Origin: Sphaerimonospora cavernae
GTDB lineage: Bacteria; Actinomycetota; Actinomycetes; Streptosporangiales; Streptosporangiaceae
Assembly: GCF_042435035.1 (NCBI RefSeq)
Contig: NZ_JBHMQT010000041.1
Coordinates: 26,220-90,219 of the forward strand
Direction of reading: 5' to 3'
DNA: 64,000 nucleotides
Shown here: positions 54,195 through 64,000 of the stretch, one piece after another
Layout: each line of letters begins with the position of its first letter
How positions within the stretch are numbered: the stretch's first letter is position 1
Position numbers and translations under genes: made by a program
Notes under the pieces: model-generated
The model's input: the letters and a program-made list of their open reading frames with translations, nothing else
What the model was told of the DNA's origin: nothing
Databases searched by the model: none

Positions 54195-55130
54195 ATGCGG
54201 ATCGGCATGATCGGGCTCGGCAAGATGGGCGGGAATATGGCCGAGCGGCTGCGTCGTGGCGGCCATGAGGTCATCGGATACGACCGCGACCCGTCGATCA
54301 GCGATGCCGGCAGCCTCAAAGAGCTCGTCGAGAGGCTGGACCCTCCGCGCGCCGTATGGGTGATGGTCCCCGCCGGCGATCCGACCCGGGCCGTCATCGA
54401 ACAACTCGGAGAACTGCTGTCGGACGGCGACATCGTCGTCGATGGGGGCAACTCGCACTACAAGGATGACCAGCGGCACGCGGTCGAACTCGACGCGAAG
54501 GGCATCGGCTTCGTCGACGTGGGCGTCAGCGGCGGCGTCTGGGGACTGGAGTACGGCTACGCGCTCATGGCCGGCGGCGCCCCCGAGCACATCGGGCAGC
54601 TCATGCCGATCTTCGAGGTGCTCAAACCTGCGGGTGAGGACGGCTTCGTCCGTGCTGGGGGCGTCGGCGGCGGACACTTCGCGAAGATGGTCCACAACGG
54701 CATCGAGTACGGCATGATGCAGGCCTTCGCCGAGGGATGGGAACTGCTGGAAGCCAGCGAAGCCGTGACGGACATCGTCGGTACCTTCAAGAGCTGGCGA
54801 CATGGCACGGTCATCCGCTCCTGGCTGCTCGACCTGATGGTCCGGGCCCTCGAGGAGGATCCGGATCTGGCCGAGTTGAAGGGGTATGCGGAGGACTCGG
54901 GCGAGGGCCGGTGGACGGTCCAGGCGGCGGTCGAGCACGCCGTGCCCCTTCCGGCCATCACAGCCGCCCTCTACGCGCGCTTCACGTCCCGGCAGACCGA
55001 CTCACCGGCCATGAAGATGGTCGCGGCGCTGCGCAACCAGTTCGGCGGCCACGCGGTCGCCTCGAGCGAGGGCCAGACGGGCAAGGGCGCCGACTCCCCC
55101 GGCGCCGACGTCCCCCCTCCCTTGCCGTGA
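54195..55130 (+). CDS. gnd: 6-phosphogluconate dehydrogenase (decarboxylating), short form
   Basis: Oxidative pentose-phosphate enzyme of 311 residues, the short GndA-like type found between dnaN and recF in actinobacteria. Dinucleotide motif MIGLGKMGGNMAERL, the substrate motif VDVGVSGGVWGLEYGY and catalytic HFAKMVHNGIEYGMMQ are present. The ATG has AAGGGG 8 nt upstream; a GTG three codons earlier is possible. The last ~15 residues are Gly/Pro-rich, and the stop codon falls inside a repeat unit, so the C terminus may have been altered by repeat insertion. Confidence 0.95.
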   Translation: MRIGMIGLGKMGGNMAERLRRGGHEVIGYDRDPSISDAGSLKELVERLDPPRAVWVMVPAGDPTRAVIEQLGELLSDGDIVVDGGNSHYKDDQRHAVELDAKGIGFVDVGVSGGVWGLEYGYALMAGGAPEHIGQLMPIFEVLKPAGEDGFVRAGGVGGGHFAKMVHNGIEYGMMQAFAEGWELLEASEAVTDIVGTFKSWRHGTVIRSWLLDLMVRALEEDPDLAELKGYAEDSGEGRWTVQAAVEHAVPLPAITAALYARFTSRQTDSPAMKMVAALRNQFGGHAVASSEGQTGKGADSPGADVPPPLP

Positions 55131-55385
55131 TCTCGCGATTACTCGCACGCAGCACACTCCACCTGCGCTTGTTCCATTCATGCTCTTGCAGAAACTCGCA
55201 GCCGTAGGCGCCGACCAGGGGGAAGTGCTTCCGTGATCTTGCAGTCAGCTCGATCGCCCGACTGCAAGATCACGGACACGGTAACCCCAGGTCAGCGCAT
55301 ATCTGTGCGAGAAACTGCAAGATCACGGCAAGTGTTTTCCCAGGTGACAGGGTAAGTCTGCGAGTAACTGCAAGATCACGGCCAA
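55121..55385. repeat. Cluster of palindromic repeat units between gnd and recF
   Basis: Five related units. Plus-orientation: 55121-55147 (CTTGCCGTGATCTCG core) and partial 55183-55200. A perfect hairpin: CCGTGATCTTGCAGTC (55231-55246) and its complement at 55260-55275 with a 13-nt loop. Minus-orientation: 55304-55330 and 55357-55385, both with CTGCAAGATCACGGC preceded by TGCGAG and A(A/T)A. Shared core CTGCAAGATCACGG. Confidence 0.85.
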
Positions 55386-55417
55386 GGTGGGGGGTGGGGA
55401 GGGCTAGCCTTACGGGC

Positions 55418-56617
55418 GTGCATGTGGCGAGCCTTTCCCTCACCGACTACCGGTCGTACGCCGGGGTCGAGCTCATGCTCGAGCCCGGGCCCACGGCCTT
55501 CGTCGGCCCGAACGGGCAGGGGAAGACGAACCTGGTCGAGGCGCTGGGCTACCTGGCCACCCATTCGAGTCACCGGGTCGCCACCGACGCCCCGCTCGTA
55601 CGGCACGGCGCGCAGCGGGCGGTCATCCGGTCTGTCGTCGTCAAGGACGACCGCCGCGCGCTGATCGAGTTGGAGATCAACCCGGGACGGGCCAACCGCG
55701 CCAGGGTGAACCGCTCTCCGGTTCCCCGGCCGCGCGACGCGCTCGGCCTGCTGCGGACCGTGCTGTTCGCCCCCGAGGATCTCGCGCTGGTCAAGGGTGA
55801 CCCCTCGGAGCGGCGTCGTTTCGTGGACGAGCTACTGGTCGCCCGTGCCCCACGGCTCGCCGGGGTGCGCGCCGACTACGATCGCGTGTTGAAGCAGCGC
55901 AACGCCCTGCTGCGTACGATCGCCGCTTCGGGCGGCGGTAGGCGGCGCGGCGCCCGCAGGCAGGACGAAGAGGCGGGGTTCGCCGCCGCGGGGGCCGGAG
56001 ACGTGCTGGCCACTCTCGAGATCTGGGACGCCCATCTCGTACGGCACGGCGCCGAGTTGACCGCGGCCCGCCTGGAGTTGGTCGACGCGCTGCGTCCGAT
56101 GGCGGCCAAGGCCTACGCTACGCTCGCCCCGTCGTCCGGGCTGGCGGATCTGGACTATCGGAGCGTGGCAGACGAAGGAAAGTTATCCACAGATATACCT
56201 CCATTGGGGATAACTCGTGAGGATATAGCTGAACGGCTGCGCGCCGCCCTCGCCGAGGTTCGCCGGACCGAGCTGGAGCGCGGTGTCACGCTGATCGGCC
56301 CGCACCGCGACGACCTGCTGCTCCGGCTGGGTGAGTTGCCGGCCCGGGGTTACGCCAGCCACGGCGAGTCCTGGTCGTTCGCGCTGGCGCTCCGGCTGGC
56401 CGCCTACGACCTCCTCCGATCGGATGGCGGCGATCCCGTGCTCATCCTCGATGACGTGTTCGCCGAGCTCGACGACCAGCGGCGCAGGCGGCTCACCGAG
56501 ATCGTCGCCCCCGCCGAGCAGGTGCTCATCACCGCGGCGGTGGCCGGCGACGTGCCGCCCGAACTCGCCGGGGCCCGATTCGACGTGATCGAAGGGACCG
56601 TGACCCGTGTCCGCTGA
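55418..56617 (+). CDS. recF: DNA replication and repair protein RecF
   Basis: SMC-like ATPase of 399 residues for gap repair with RecOR. N terminus VHVASLSLTDYRSYAG, Walker A GPNGQGKTN, signature region HGESWSFALALRLAAYDLL and Walker B PVLILDDVFAELD. GTG start 7 nt after TAGCCT (55405-55410), so leaderless. A low-GC patch at 56180-56235 includes a TTA codon and a perfect TTATCCACA DnaA box (56183-56191). Overlaps dciA by 11 nt. Confidence 0.96.
   Translation: MHVASLSLTDYRSYAGVELMLEPGPTAFVGPNGQGKTNLVEALGYLATHSSHRVATDAPLVRHGAQRAVIRSVVVKDDRRALIELEINPGRANRARVNRSPVPRPRDALGLLRTVLFAPEDLALVKGDPSERRRFVDELLVARAPRLAGVRADYDRVLKQRNALLRTIAASGGGRRRGARRQDEEAGFAAAGAGDVLATLEIWDAHLVRHGAELTAARLELVDALRPMAAKAYATLAPSSGLADLDYRSVADEGKLSTDIPPLGITREDIAERLRAALAEVRRTELERGVTLIGPHRDDLLLRLGELPARGYASHGESWSFALALRLAAYDLLRSDGGDPVLILDDVFAELDDQRRRRLTEIVAPAEQVLITAAVAGDVPPELAGARFDVIEGTVTRVR
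56183..56191 (+). other. Consensus DnaA box inside recF
   Basis: TTATCCACA, an exact match to the classical DnaA box, in frame as Leu-Ser-Thr (TTA TCC ACA). It lies in a run of otherwise rare codons such as ATA. Confidence 0.75.
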
Positions 56618-57218
56618 ACGTCCCCTGCCCGAACCCCCCGGGTCGTCCCCTGAATCCCGTCAACCTTCTCTCGGCACGGCTCAATCCCCTACTTTATCCA
56701 CAGGCGGTGGACAACCGCCCCAAACGCAGATGGCCGCGGTACGGGGCGCGGCGCTGGCTCGGGAGAAGCTGGCACAGGCCAAGTCGGACGCCGCCCGGCG
56801 CGGGCAGCTTCCCCGGACCGAGCCGCGCCGCCGGCCCGGCGGTCAGCGGCGGGACTCCGGCGATCCGCAGCTGTTCGGCCGGGCGATCCGCGACCTGCTC
56901 GCCGATCGGGGTTGGGAGCAGACCGCCGCGATCGGAGGTGTCTTCGGTCGCTGGCGCGAGATCGTCGGTCCCGGGCTGGCCGAGCACACCAGGCCCGAGA
57001 GCTTCGCGGACGGCGAGGTGATCGTGACCGCCGACTCGACGGCCTGGGCCACGCAGGTGCGCCTGCTGGCATCGACGCTGGTCAAGCGGCTGAATGAGGA
57101 ACTCGGCGACGGAACGGTCAAGCAGGTGAAGGTGCGTGGCCCGGTCGGGGGATCGGCCCGTCCGGAAGGCGGCCTGCGGGTACGCGGCTCGCGCGGACCG
57201 CGGGACACGTATCGCTGA
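56607..57218 (+). CDS. dciA: DciA-like helicase loader (DUF721)
   Basis: A 203-residue DUF721 protein, the predicted loader of DnaB in bacteria that lack DnaC/DnaI. The KH-like DUF721 core covers about 90-175 (FGRAIRDLLADRGWEQ, GRWREIVGPGLAEHTRPESF, ADSTAWATQVRLL). The N-terminal third is disordered and basic. GTG start inside recF; the two are coupled. Codons 30-32 (TTA TCC ACA) form a second perfect DnaA box. Role inferred from the family. Confidence 0.9.
   Translation: MSAERPLPEPPGSSPESRQPSLGTAQSPTLSTGGGQPPQTQMAAVRGAALAREKLAQAKSDAARRGQLPRTEPRRRPGGQRRDSGDPQLFGRAIRDLLADRGWEQTAAIGGVFGRWREIVGPGLAEHTRPESFADGEVIVTADSTAWATQVRLLASTLVKRLNEELGDGTVKQVKVRGPVGGSARPEGGLRVRGSRGPRDTYR
56694..56702 (+). 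other. Consensus DnaA box inside dciA
   Basis: TTATCCACA again encoded in frame as Leu-Ser-Thr, followed by a TGGACAA-type half site at 56708. Confidence 0.7.
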
Positions 57219-57585
57219 GCCGTACCAAAGAGCACAGTCGGCTGAGCCGGACACCCGCCACACCAGACCCGAGACCGGACGTCGAACCGGCTCAAAATCG
57301 CCCCTGAGGCGACGACCCCCGTCCCACGTGGGGGGTGCTCAAAAACATGATCGTCAAGCGACAGGGCATCACAGCCCCCGTCAATGCCCCCCGCGGTCGA
57401 TCTGAACGGTAGAATGAAGGCGGACTCAAGGACACGTCCGGTTTGTCTCACCCCGGCCCAGGCACACCTGGAAGCCGACTCCCCTGGGTGGGCGCATCGG
57501 GGCACTCACAACGGTGACGGGCACGGCGAGGGCAGCCAATCAAGGGTGCCCGGCGCCGCGTGTCCGCGGCAGGAGGATTTCGCAC
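57219..57585 (+). promoter_or_regulatory. gyrB upstream region
   Basis: No gene was found in 367 bp. TAGAAT (57410-57415) is the best -10 candidate for gyrB, giving a leader of about 165 nt; no good -35 was seen. A hairpin-forming ACCCCC/GGGGGT pair near 57327-57348 may end the recF-dciA transcript. Confidence 0.45.
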
Positions 57586-59529
57586 TTGTCCTACGACGCA
57601 AGCTCTATCACCGTTCTCGAGGGCCTGGAAGCGGTCCGCAAGCGCCCCGGCATGTACATCGGCTCGACGGGTGAGCGCGGTCTGCACCACCTGGTGTACG
57701 AGATCGTGGACAACGCGGTCGACGAGGCGCTGGCCGGCTACAACGACCGGATCGAGGTGACGCTGCTCGCCGACGGCGGGGTGCGCGTCTTCGACCACGG
57801 CCGCGGCATCCCCGTCGGCATAGTGGCCGCCGAGGGCCGCCCGGCCGTCGAGGTCGTGTTCACCGTGCTGCATGCGGGCGGCAAGTTCGACGGCAAGTCG
57901 TACGCGGTCTCCGGCGGCCTGCATGGCGTGGGCGCCTCGGTCGTCAACGCGCTGTCCAGCCGGCTCGAGGTCGAGGTCCGCACCGACGGGCACGTCTGGC
58001 GGCAGTCGTACGTCACGGCCAAGCCGACCGGCCCGCTGCAGAAGGGCGAGCCGACCGACGACCACGGCACGACGATCTCGTTCTGGCCCGACCCGGAGAT
58101 CTTCGAGACGACCGCCTGGAACTTCGAGACGCTCTCACGCCGATTCCAGGAGATGGCCTTCCTCAACAAGGGCCTGACGATCCAGCTCGCCGACGAGCGG
58201 CCCGACCACATCAACGGCGAGCCCAAGGTCGTGACGTACTACTACGAGGGCGGCCTGGCGGACTTCGTCACCCATCTGAACGCGAAGAAGGAGCCGATCC
58301 ACGGCTCGGTCATCGACTTCGAGGAGCACGGCGACGGCATCTCGGTCGAGATCGCCATGCAGTGGAACGGCTCCTATACCGAATCGGTCTACACGTTCGC
58401 GAACACGATCAACACGGCCGAGGGCGGCACCCATGAGGAGGGCTTCCGGGCGGCGCTGACCAGCATCGTCAACCGCTATGCCCGGGAGCAGAAGTTCCTC
58501 AAGGAGGGCAAGGACGACAACCTCGCCGGTGACGACATCCGCGAGGGCCTCGCCGCGATCATCTCGGTGAAGCTGGCCGACCCCCAGTTCGAGGGCCAGA
58601 CCAAGACCAAGCTGGGCAACACCGAGGCGAAGTCGTTCGTCCAGAAGGCCTGCAACGATCACCTGCGCGACTGGCTCGAACGCAACCCCGGCGAGGCCAA
58701 GGAGATCATCAGCAAGGCGCTCCAGGCGTCCCGCGCCCGCATCGCGGCCCGGCAGGCCCGCGACCTGACCCGCCGCAAGTCACTGCTGGAGAGCGGCAGC
58801 GGACTGCCGGGCAAGCTGGCCGACTGTCAGTGGTCGGAGCCGGAGAAGTGCGAGCTGTTCATTGTCGAGGGCGACTCGGCCGGCGGCTCGGCGAAGGGCG
58901 GTCGCGACCCCAAGTTCCAGGCGATCCTGCCGCTCCGCGGCAAGATCCTGAACGTCGAGAAGGCGCGGATCGACAAGGTCCTCAAGAACACCGAGGTCCA
59001 GGCGCTGATCACGGCGCTCGGCACCGGAGTGCACGAAGAGTTCGACATCTCGAAGCTGCGCTATCACAAGTTGATCCTGATGGCGGACGCCGACGTCGAT
59101 GGGCAGCACATCACGACGCTGCTGCTGACGCTGCTGTTCCGGTTCATGCGGCCGCTGATCGAAGCGGGTCACGTCTACCTCTCGCAGCCGCCACTCTACA
59201 AGATCAAGTGGGACCGCAAGGGGGAGGACGCCTCGTACGCGTACTCCGACCGCGAGCGTGACTCGATCATCGAGGACGGCATCTCCCGCGGCAGGCGCGA
59301 CCCCCGCGCCCACGATGGCGTGCAGCGCTTCAAGGGTCTGGGCGAGATGAACGCCGCGCAGCTCTGGGAGACCACGATGAATCCGGAGACCCGGCTGCTC
59401 CGTCAGGTCACGCTCGACGACGCCGCCCAGGCCGACGACCTGTTCAGCGTCCTGATGGGCGAGAACGTCGAGGCCCGCAGGAACTTCATCATCACCAATG
59501 CCCGTGACGTCCGCTTCCTCGACGTCTGA
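57586..59529 (+). CDS. gyrB: DNA gyrase subunit B
   Basis: ATPase subunit of gyrase, 647 residues. GHKL domain: LEAVRKRPGMYIGSTG, YEIVDNAVDEALAG and GGLHGVGASVVNALS. The TOPRIM/QRDR region has FIVEGDSAGGSAKGGRD and PLRGKILNVEKAR. TTG start with AGGAGG 9 nt upstream gives MSYDASSITVLEGLEAV, the expected N terminus. gyrA follows 28 nt later. Confidence 0.97.
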   Translation: MSYDASSITVLEGLEAVRKRPGMYIGSTGERGLHHLVYEIVDNAVDEALAGYNDRIEVTLLADGGVRVFDHGRGIPVGIVAAEGRPAVEVVFTVLHAGGKFDGKSYAVSGGLHGVGASVVNALSSRLEVEVRTDGHVWRQSYVTAKPTGPLQKGEPTDDHGTTISFWPDPEIFETTAWNFETLSRRFQEMAFLNKGLTIQLADERPDHINGEPKVVTYYYEGGLADFVTHLNAKKEPIHGSVIDFEEHGDGISVEIAMQWNGSYTESVYTFANTINTAEGGTHEEGFRAALTSIVNRYAREQKFLKEGKDDNLAGDDIREGLAAIISVKLADPQFEGQTKTKLGNTEAKSFVQKACNDHLRDWLERNPGEAKEIISKALQASRARIAARQARDLTRRKSLLESGSGLPGKLADCQWSEPEKCELFIVEGDSAGGSAKGGRDPKFQAILPLRGKILNVEKARIDKVLKNTEVQALITALGTGVHEEFDISKLRYHKLILMADADVDGQHITTLLLTLLFRFMRPLIEAGHVYLSQPPLYKIKWDRKGEDASYAYSDRERDSIIEDGISRGRRDPRAHDGVQRFKGLGEMNAAQLWETTMNPETRLLRQVTLDDAAQADDLFSVLMGENVEARRNFIITNARDVRFLDV

Positions 59530-59557
59530 GCAGAGTGTCTGACCAGAAGGACTTTTC

Positions 59558-62057
<2,500 letters not shown>

Positions 62058-62065
<8 letters not shown>

Positions 62066-62954
62066 CGGGAGGAACGGGGTTAGCGGGTCGGCCCAGGATG
62101 GGGGTAGCGTCGCCAGAGTGGCGCGCGATGAACATGATGTGACACCTGGTGAGAAGGCCAAGGCCGAAGACCCGGCTCGAGACACCGTTCGCGTCCGGAC
62201 GTCCGCACCGGACCAGCCGTGGAAGCAGCGGCCGCCAGCGGACGATGCCAGACCCACGGAGGGCAGGCTCGCGGGCGCCGCGGAGCCCACTGCCGCCTAC
62301 GCCAGGCCGGCCGGACTGCCGCCGAAGGGGGGCCAGCCCGGGGGCCCGGGGAGCGGTCAGTCCGGTGGCCCGGCTGCCGCTTCGGGCAACAGCGCCCAGG
62401 GGAACCCGGTAGCGGGATTCCCCCGGCCGACGCCGGCCGGTGACGCGGCCCGTCCGGGTCCGGCGGGGGACGGCGGGGTGCTGGCGGCCGGCGGCGCCAT
62501 GAAGGGCCTCGCTTTCGAGGAGCGGAAAGACGGCCAGGGTGTGCTGGGCGGCAAGAAGGACAAGAAGTCCGGCGCCCGGCCGCCGCGCAAGGCCCACCTC
62601 GTGTTGCGCCGGGTCGAGCCGTGGTCGGCGATGAAGTTCAGCTTCGTCGTCTCCCTGGTCTGCTTCGTGGTGCTGTTCGTGGCCGTGGCCGTGCTGTACG
62701 GCGTGCTTTCCGCGCTCGGCGTCTTCTCCTCGATCACCGATGCCGTGCAGCAGTTGGCGGGTGACCAGAACGCCGGCATCGCCCTCGACATCAGTAGTTG
62801 GTTCGAGCCGATGCGCATCCTCGGCTACACCGCCCTGCTCGGCGCGGTGAACGTCGTGCTGATCACCGCGCTGTCCACGCTGGGCGCGGTCATCTACAAC
62901 ATGTCCGCCGACCTCGTCGGCGGCGTGGAGATGACCTTCAGTGAGGCCGAATAA
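62058..62954 (+). CDS. DUF3566 membrane protein (Rv0007-like)
   Basis: A 298-residue protein with a 180-residue disordered, Pro/Gly/Ala-rich N-terminal region and a C-terminal DUF3566 domain of two membrane helices (FSFVVSLVCFVVLFVAVAV and GYTALLGAVNVVLITALST) preceded by RKAHLVLRRVEPWSAMKFSF. It directly follows gyrA and precedes tRNA-Ile exactly as in mycobacteria (Rv0007). In that genus it is linked to cell division and envelope; function here is inferred. Confidence 0.88.
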
Positions 62955-63128
62955 CGCGTTTCGTACGGCTACCGCGCGCCGGCGGTAGCCGTACGCGGTC
63001 CCCGTGGCCCAGGCACGAACACCGGGACGGGGCACGACCAGCGGCAGGGGCACGGTAAGATTTACCTCGGTCGGGGAACGGATTCGCCGCCACAGGCGAG
63101 ATGCGGTAACGTTCCTTGCACCGAGTGC

Positions 63129-63202
63129 GGGGCTATAGCTCAGACGGTTAGAGCGCTTCCCTGATAAGGAAGAGGTCCCTGGTTCGAGTCCAGGTAGCCC
63201 CA
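63129..63202 (+). tRNA. tRNA-Ile (GAT anticodon)
   Basis: A complete cloverleaf: acceptor GGGGCTA/TAGCCCC, D stem GCTC/GAGC, anticodon stem CTTCC/GGAAG around CTGATAA with anticodon GAT (63163-63165), T arm CCTGG-TTCGAGT-CCAGG, discriminator A. The 3' CCA is not encoded (next bases CCC). Position after gyrA and DUF3566 matches mycobacterial ileT. Confidence 0.97.
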
Positions 63203-63213
63203 CCCAGCTCAGC

Positions 63214-63241
63214 GGCCGCCTCCCGATCGTGGAGAGCGGCC
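63214..63241 (+). terminator. Terminator after tRNA-Ile
   Basis: GGCCGCCTCC pairs with GGAGAGCGGCC (one bulged A) across a 7-nt loop, followed by TTTGTGG. Confidence 0.65.
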
Positions 63242-63294
63242 TTTGTGGTCTCTGAGTGTCCAACTGCGTGACCAAGGCCTCCTGCAGCTTGTGC

Positions 63295-64000
63295 CTAGAT
63301 CTCCACGTCCTTGTCGAAGTACACGTTGTCTTCGCGCCAGCCGCCCATCCCCATCCCGATCCTCGAGTAGTCGGCGATGAACTCGATCTGCTCGATCCAC
63401 TTGGCCATCTTGAAGCCGACCTGGGTCTCCAGTCGCAGCCGCAGCGGAGCGCCGTACTTGATCGGCAGCGGCTCGCCGTTCATTTCGTAGGCGAGCAGGA
63501 CCTGCGGGTAGTACGCCAGCTCCAGGTCGATGATCTCGTAAAACCGGCCTTCGCCGTCCGCGCTGGGCTCGTCCCGGGTGTTGTCCTGCATCGTCAGGAA
63601 GCAGATGTAGCGGGCCTCCGGCAACGGCCGGACCAGTTCGACCAGGTCGCGCAGTGGCAGCCCGCCCCACTTGCCCACGCTCGACCAGCCCTGCACGCAG
63701 TTGTGCAGCGTGCACTGGGTCTGCTTGTCGCGCAGCGCCCGGATGTCCGCCAGTGTGAGGGTCACGGGGTTCTCCACCAGCCCGCCGACCCGCAGCTCCC
63801 AGTTGGCGAAGTTGTGCACCGCCATGATCTTGTACGTGTCCCAGTCGGGCGGTTTGCCGTTCACCCGGTGCTGCGGGCTGATGGCCGAGTCCGGGTAGTT
63901 CTGCCGTGAGGCGAGCGGACGCAGCAGCAGCCGCTTGGCCGCGGTGTTCACGGCGCCGATCCTGCGCTGCACCGAGCGCGGGCTGCGCAGGCTCCACACG
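63295..64000 (-). CDS. Molybdopterin-dependent oxidoreductase, sulfite-oxidase fold (5' end may be outside)
   Basis: At least 234 residues of an Oxidored_molyb domain: QNYPDSAISPQHRVNG, LRVGGLVENPVTLTLADI, the molybdenum-ligand cysteine in CTLHNCVQGWSSVGKWGG and the closing GYSRIG-like ADYSRIGMGMGGW. A GTG at 63999 could start it, but related proteins often have an N-terminal extension, so the true start may lie outside the window. Such proteins can pair with a membrane cytochrome; substrate unknown. Confidence 0.85.
   Translation of the reverse strand, partial: VWSLRSPRSVQRRIGAVNTAAKRLLLRPLASRQNYPDSAISPQHRVNGKPPDWDTYKIMAVHNFANWELRVGGLVENPVTLTLADIRALRDKQTQCTLHNCVQGWSSVGKWGGLPLRDLVELVRPLPEARYICFLTMQDNTRDEPSADGEGRFYEIIDLELAYYPQVLLAYEMNGEPLPIKYGAPLRLRLETQVGFKMAKWIEQIEFIADYSRIGMGMGGWREDNVYFDKDVEI

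Overview
The window is a high-GC actinobacterial chromosome segment spanning the replication origin. GTG and TTG starts are frequent, and several genes begin about 7 nt after a TANNNT box, as expected for leaderless mRNAs. Gene order matches the conserved actinobacterial origin core: rpsF-ssb-rpsR-rplI-dnaB, ponA-padR-ino1, cca-DUF6049-murJ-pseudokinase-sigM-rsmA-trxB-trxA, parB-parA-rsmG-jag-yidC-yidD-rnpA-rpmH, then dnaA-oriC-dnaN-gnd-recF-dciA-gyrB-gyrA-DUF3566-tRNA-Ile. The GT87 pair, a Ddl-like ligase and an aminotransferase near parB suggest Streptosporangiales or a close relative. That placement is inference; no taxonomic marker was compared.

Layout. 1-6.9 kb is accessory: a two-component system facing an ABC-2 exporter, an XRE regulator, a CPBP protease, and an orphan LuxR-type response regulator whose kinase partner is only a C-terminal stub. 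The stub abuts a second, oppositely oriented, 5'-truncated membrane gene, so one deletion probably broke both. 6.9-16.1 kb has dnaB, a MATE pump, an APC permease, a polar amino-acid ABC transporter and the rplI/rpsR/ssb/rpsF operon. 16.3-24 kb has small membrane proteins, endonuclease IV, two GT87 glycosyltransferases and a class A penicillin-binding protein. 24-31 kb has a PadR regulator with a perfect palindromic operator, inositol-phosphate synthase, Idi, an MFS transporter, BioA and the CCA-adding enzyme. 31-43 kb is the MurJ/SigM/thioredoxin block. 43-50 kb has a Ddl-like ligase, parAB with four parS sites, and the rsmG-to-rpmH operon. 50.5-62.9 kb holds dnaA, oriC and the replication/gyrase genes, followed by tRNA-Ile and an edge-truncated molybdopterin oxidoreductase.

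How the genes work together. DnaA boxes occur at oriC, the dnaA promoter, upstream of dnaB, and inside the recF and dciA reading frames, so DnaA may contact most of the replication genes here. ParA/ParB with clustered parS organise the origin. MurJ, its pseudokinase partner, the class A PBP and Ddl act in peptidoglycan synthesis; SigM, its anti-sigma factor and thioredoxin form a stress module. No CRISPR array, prophage, insertion sequence or biosynthetic cluster was seen. The least explained material is a family of palindromic repeats between gnd and recF, a second hairpin repeat present twice (35.8 and 43.05 kb), and a scrambled stretch with coding character at 23.85-24.3 kb.
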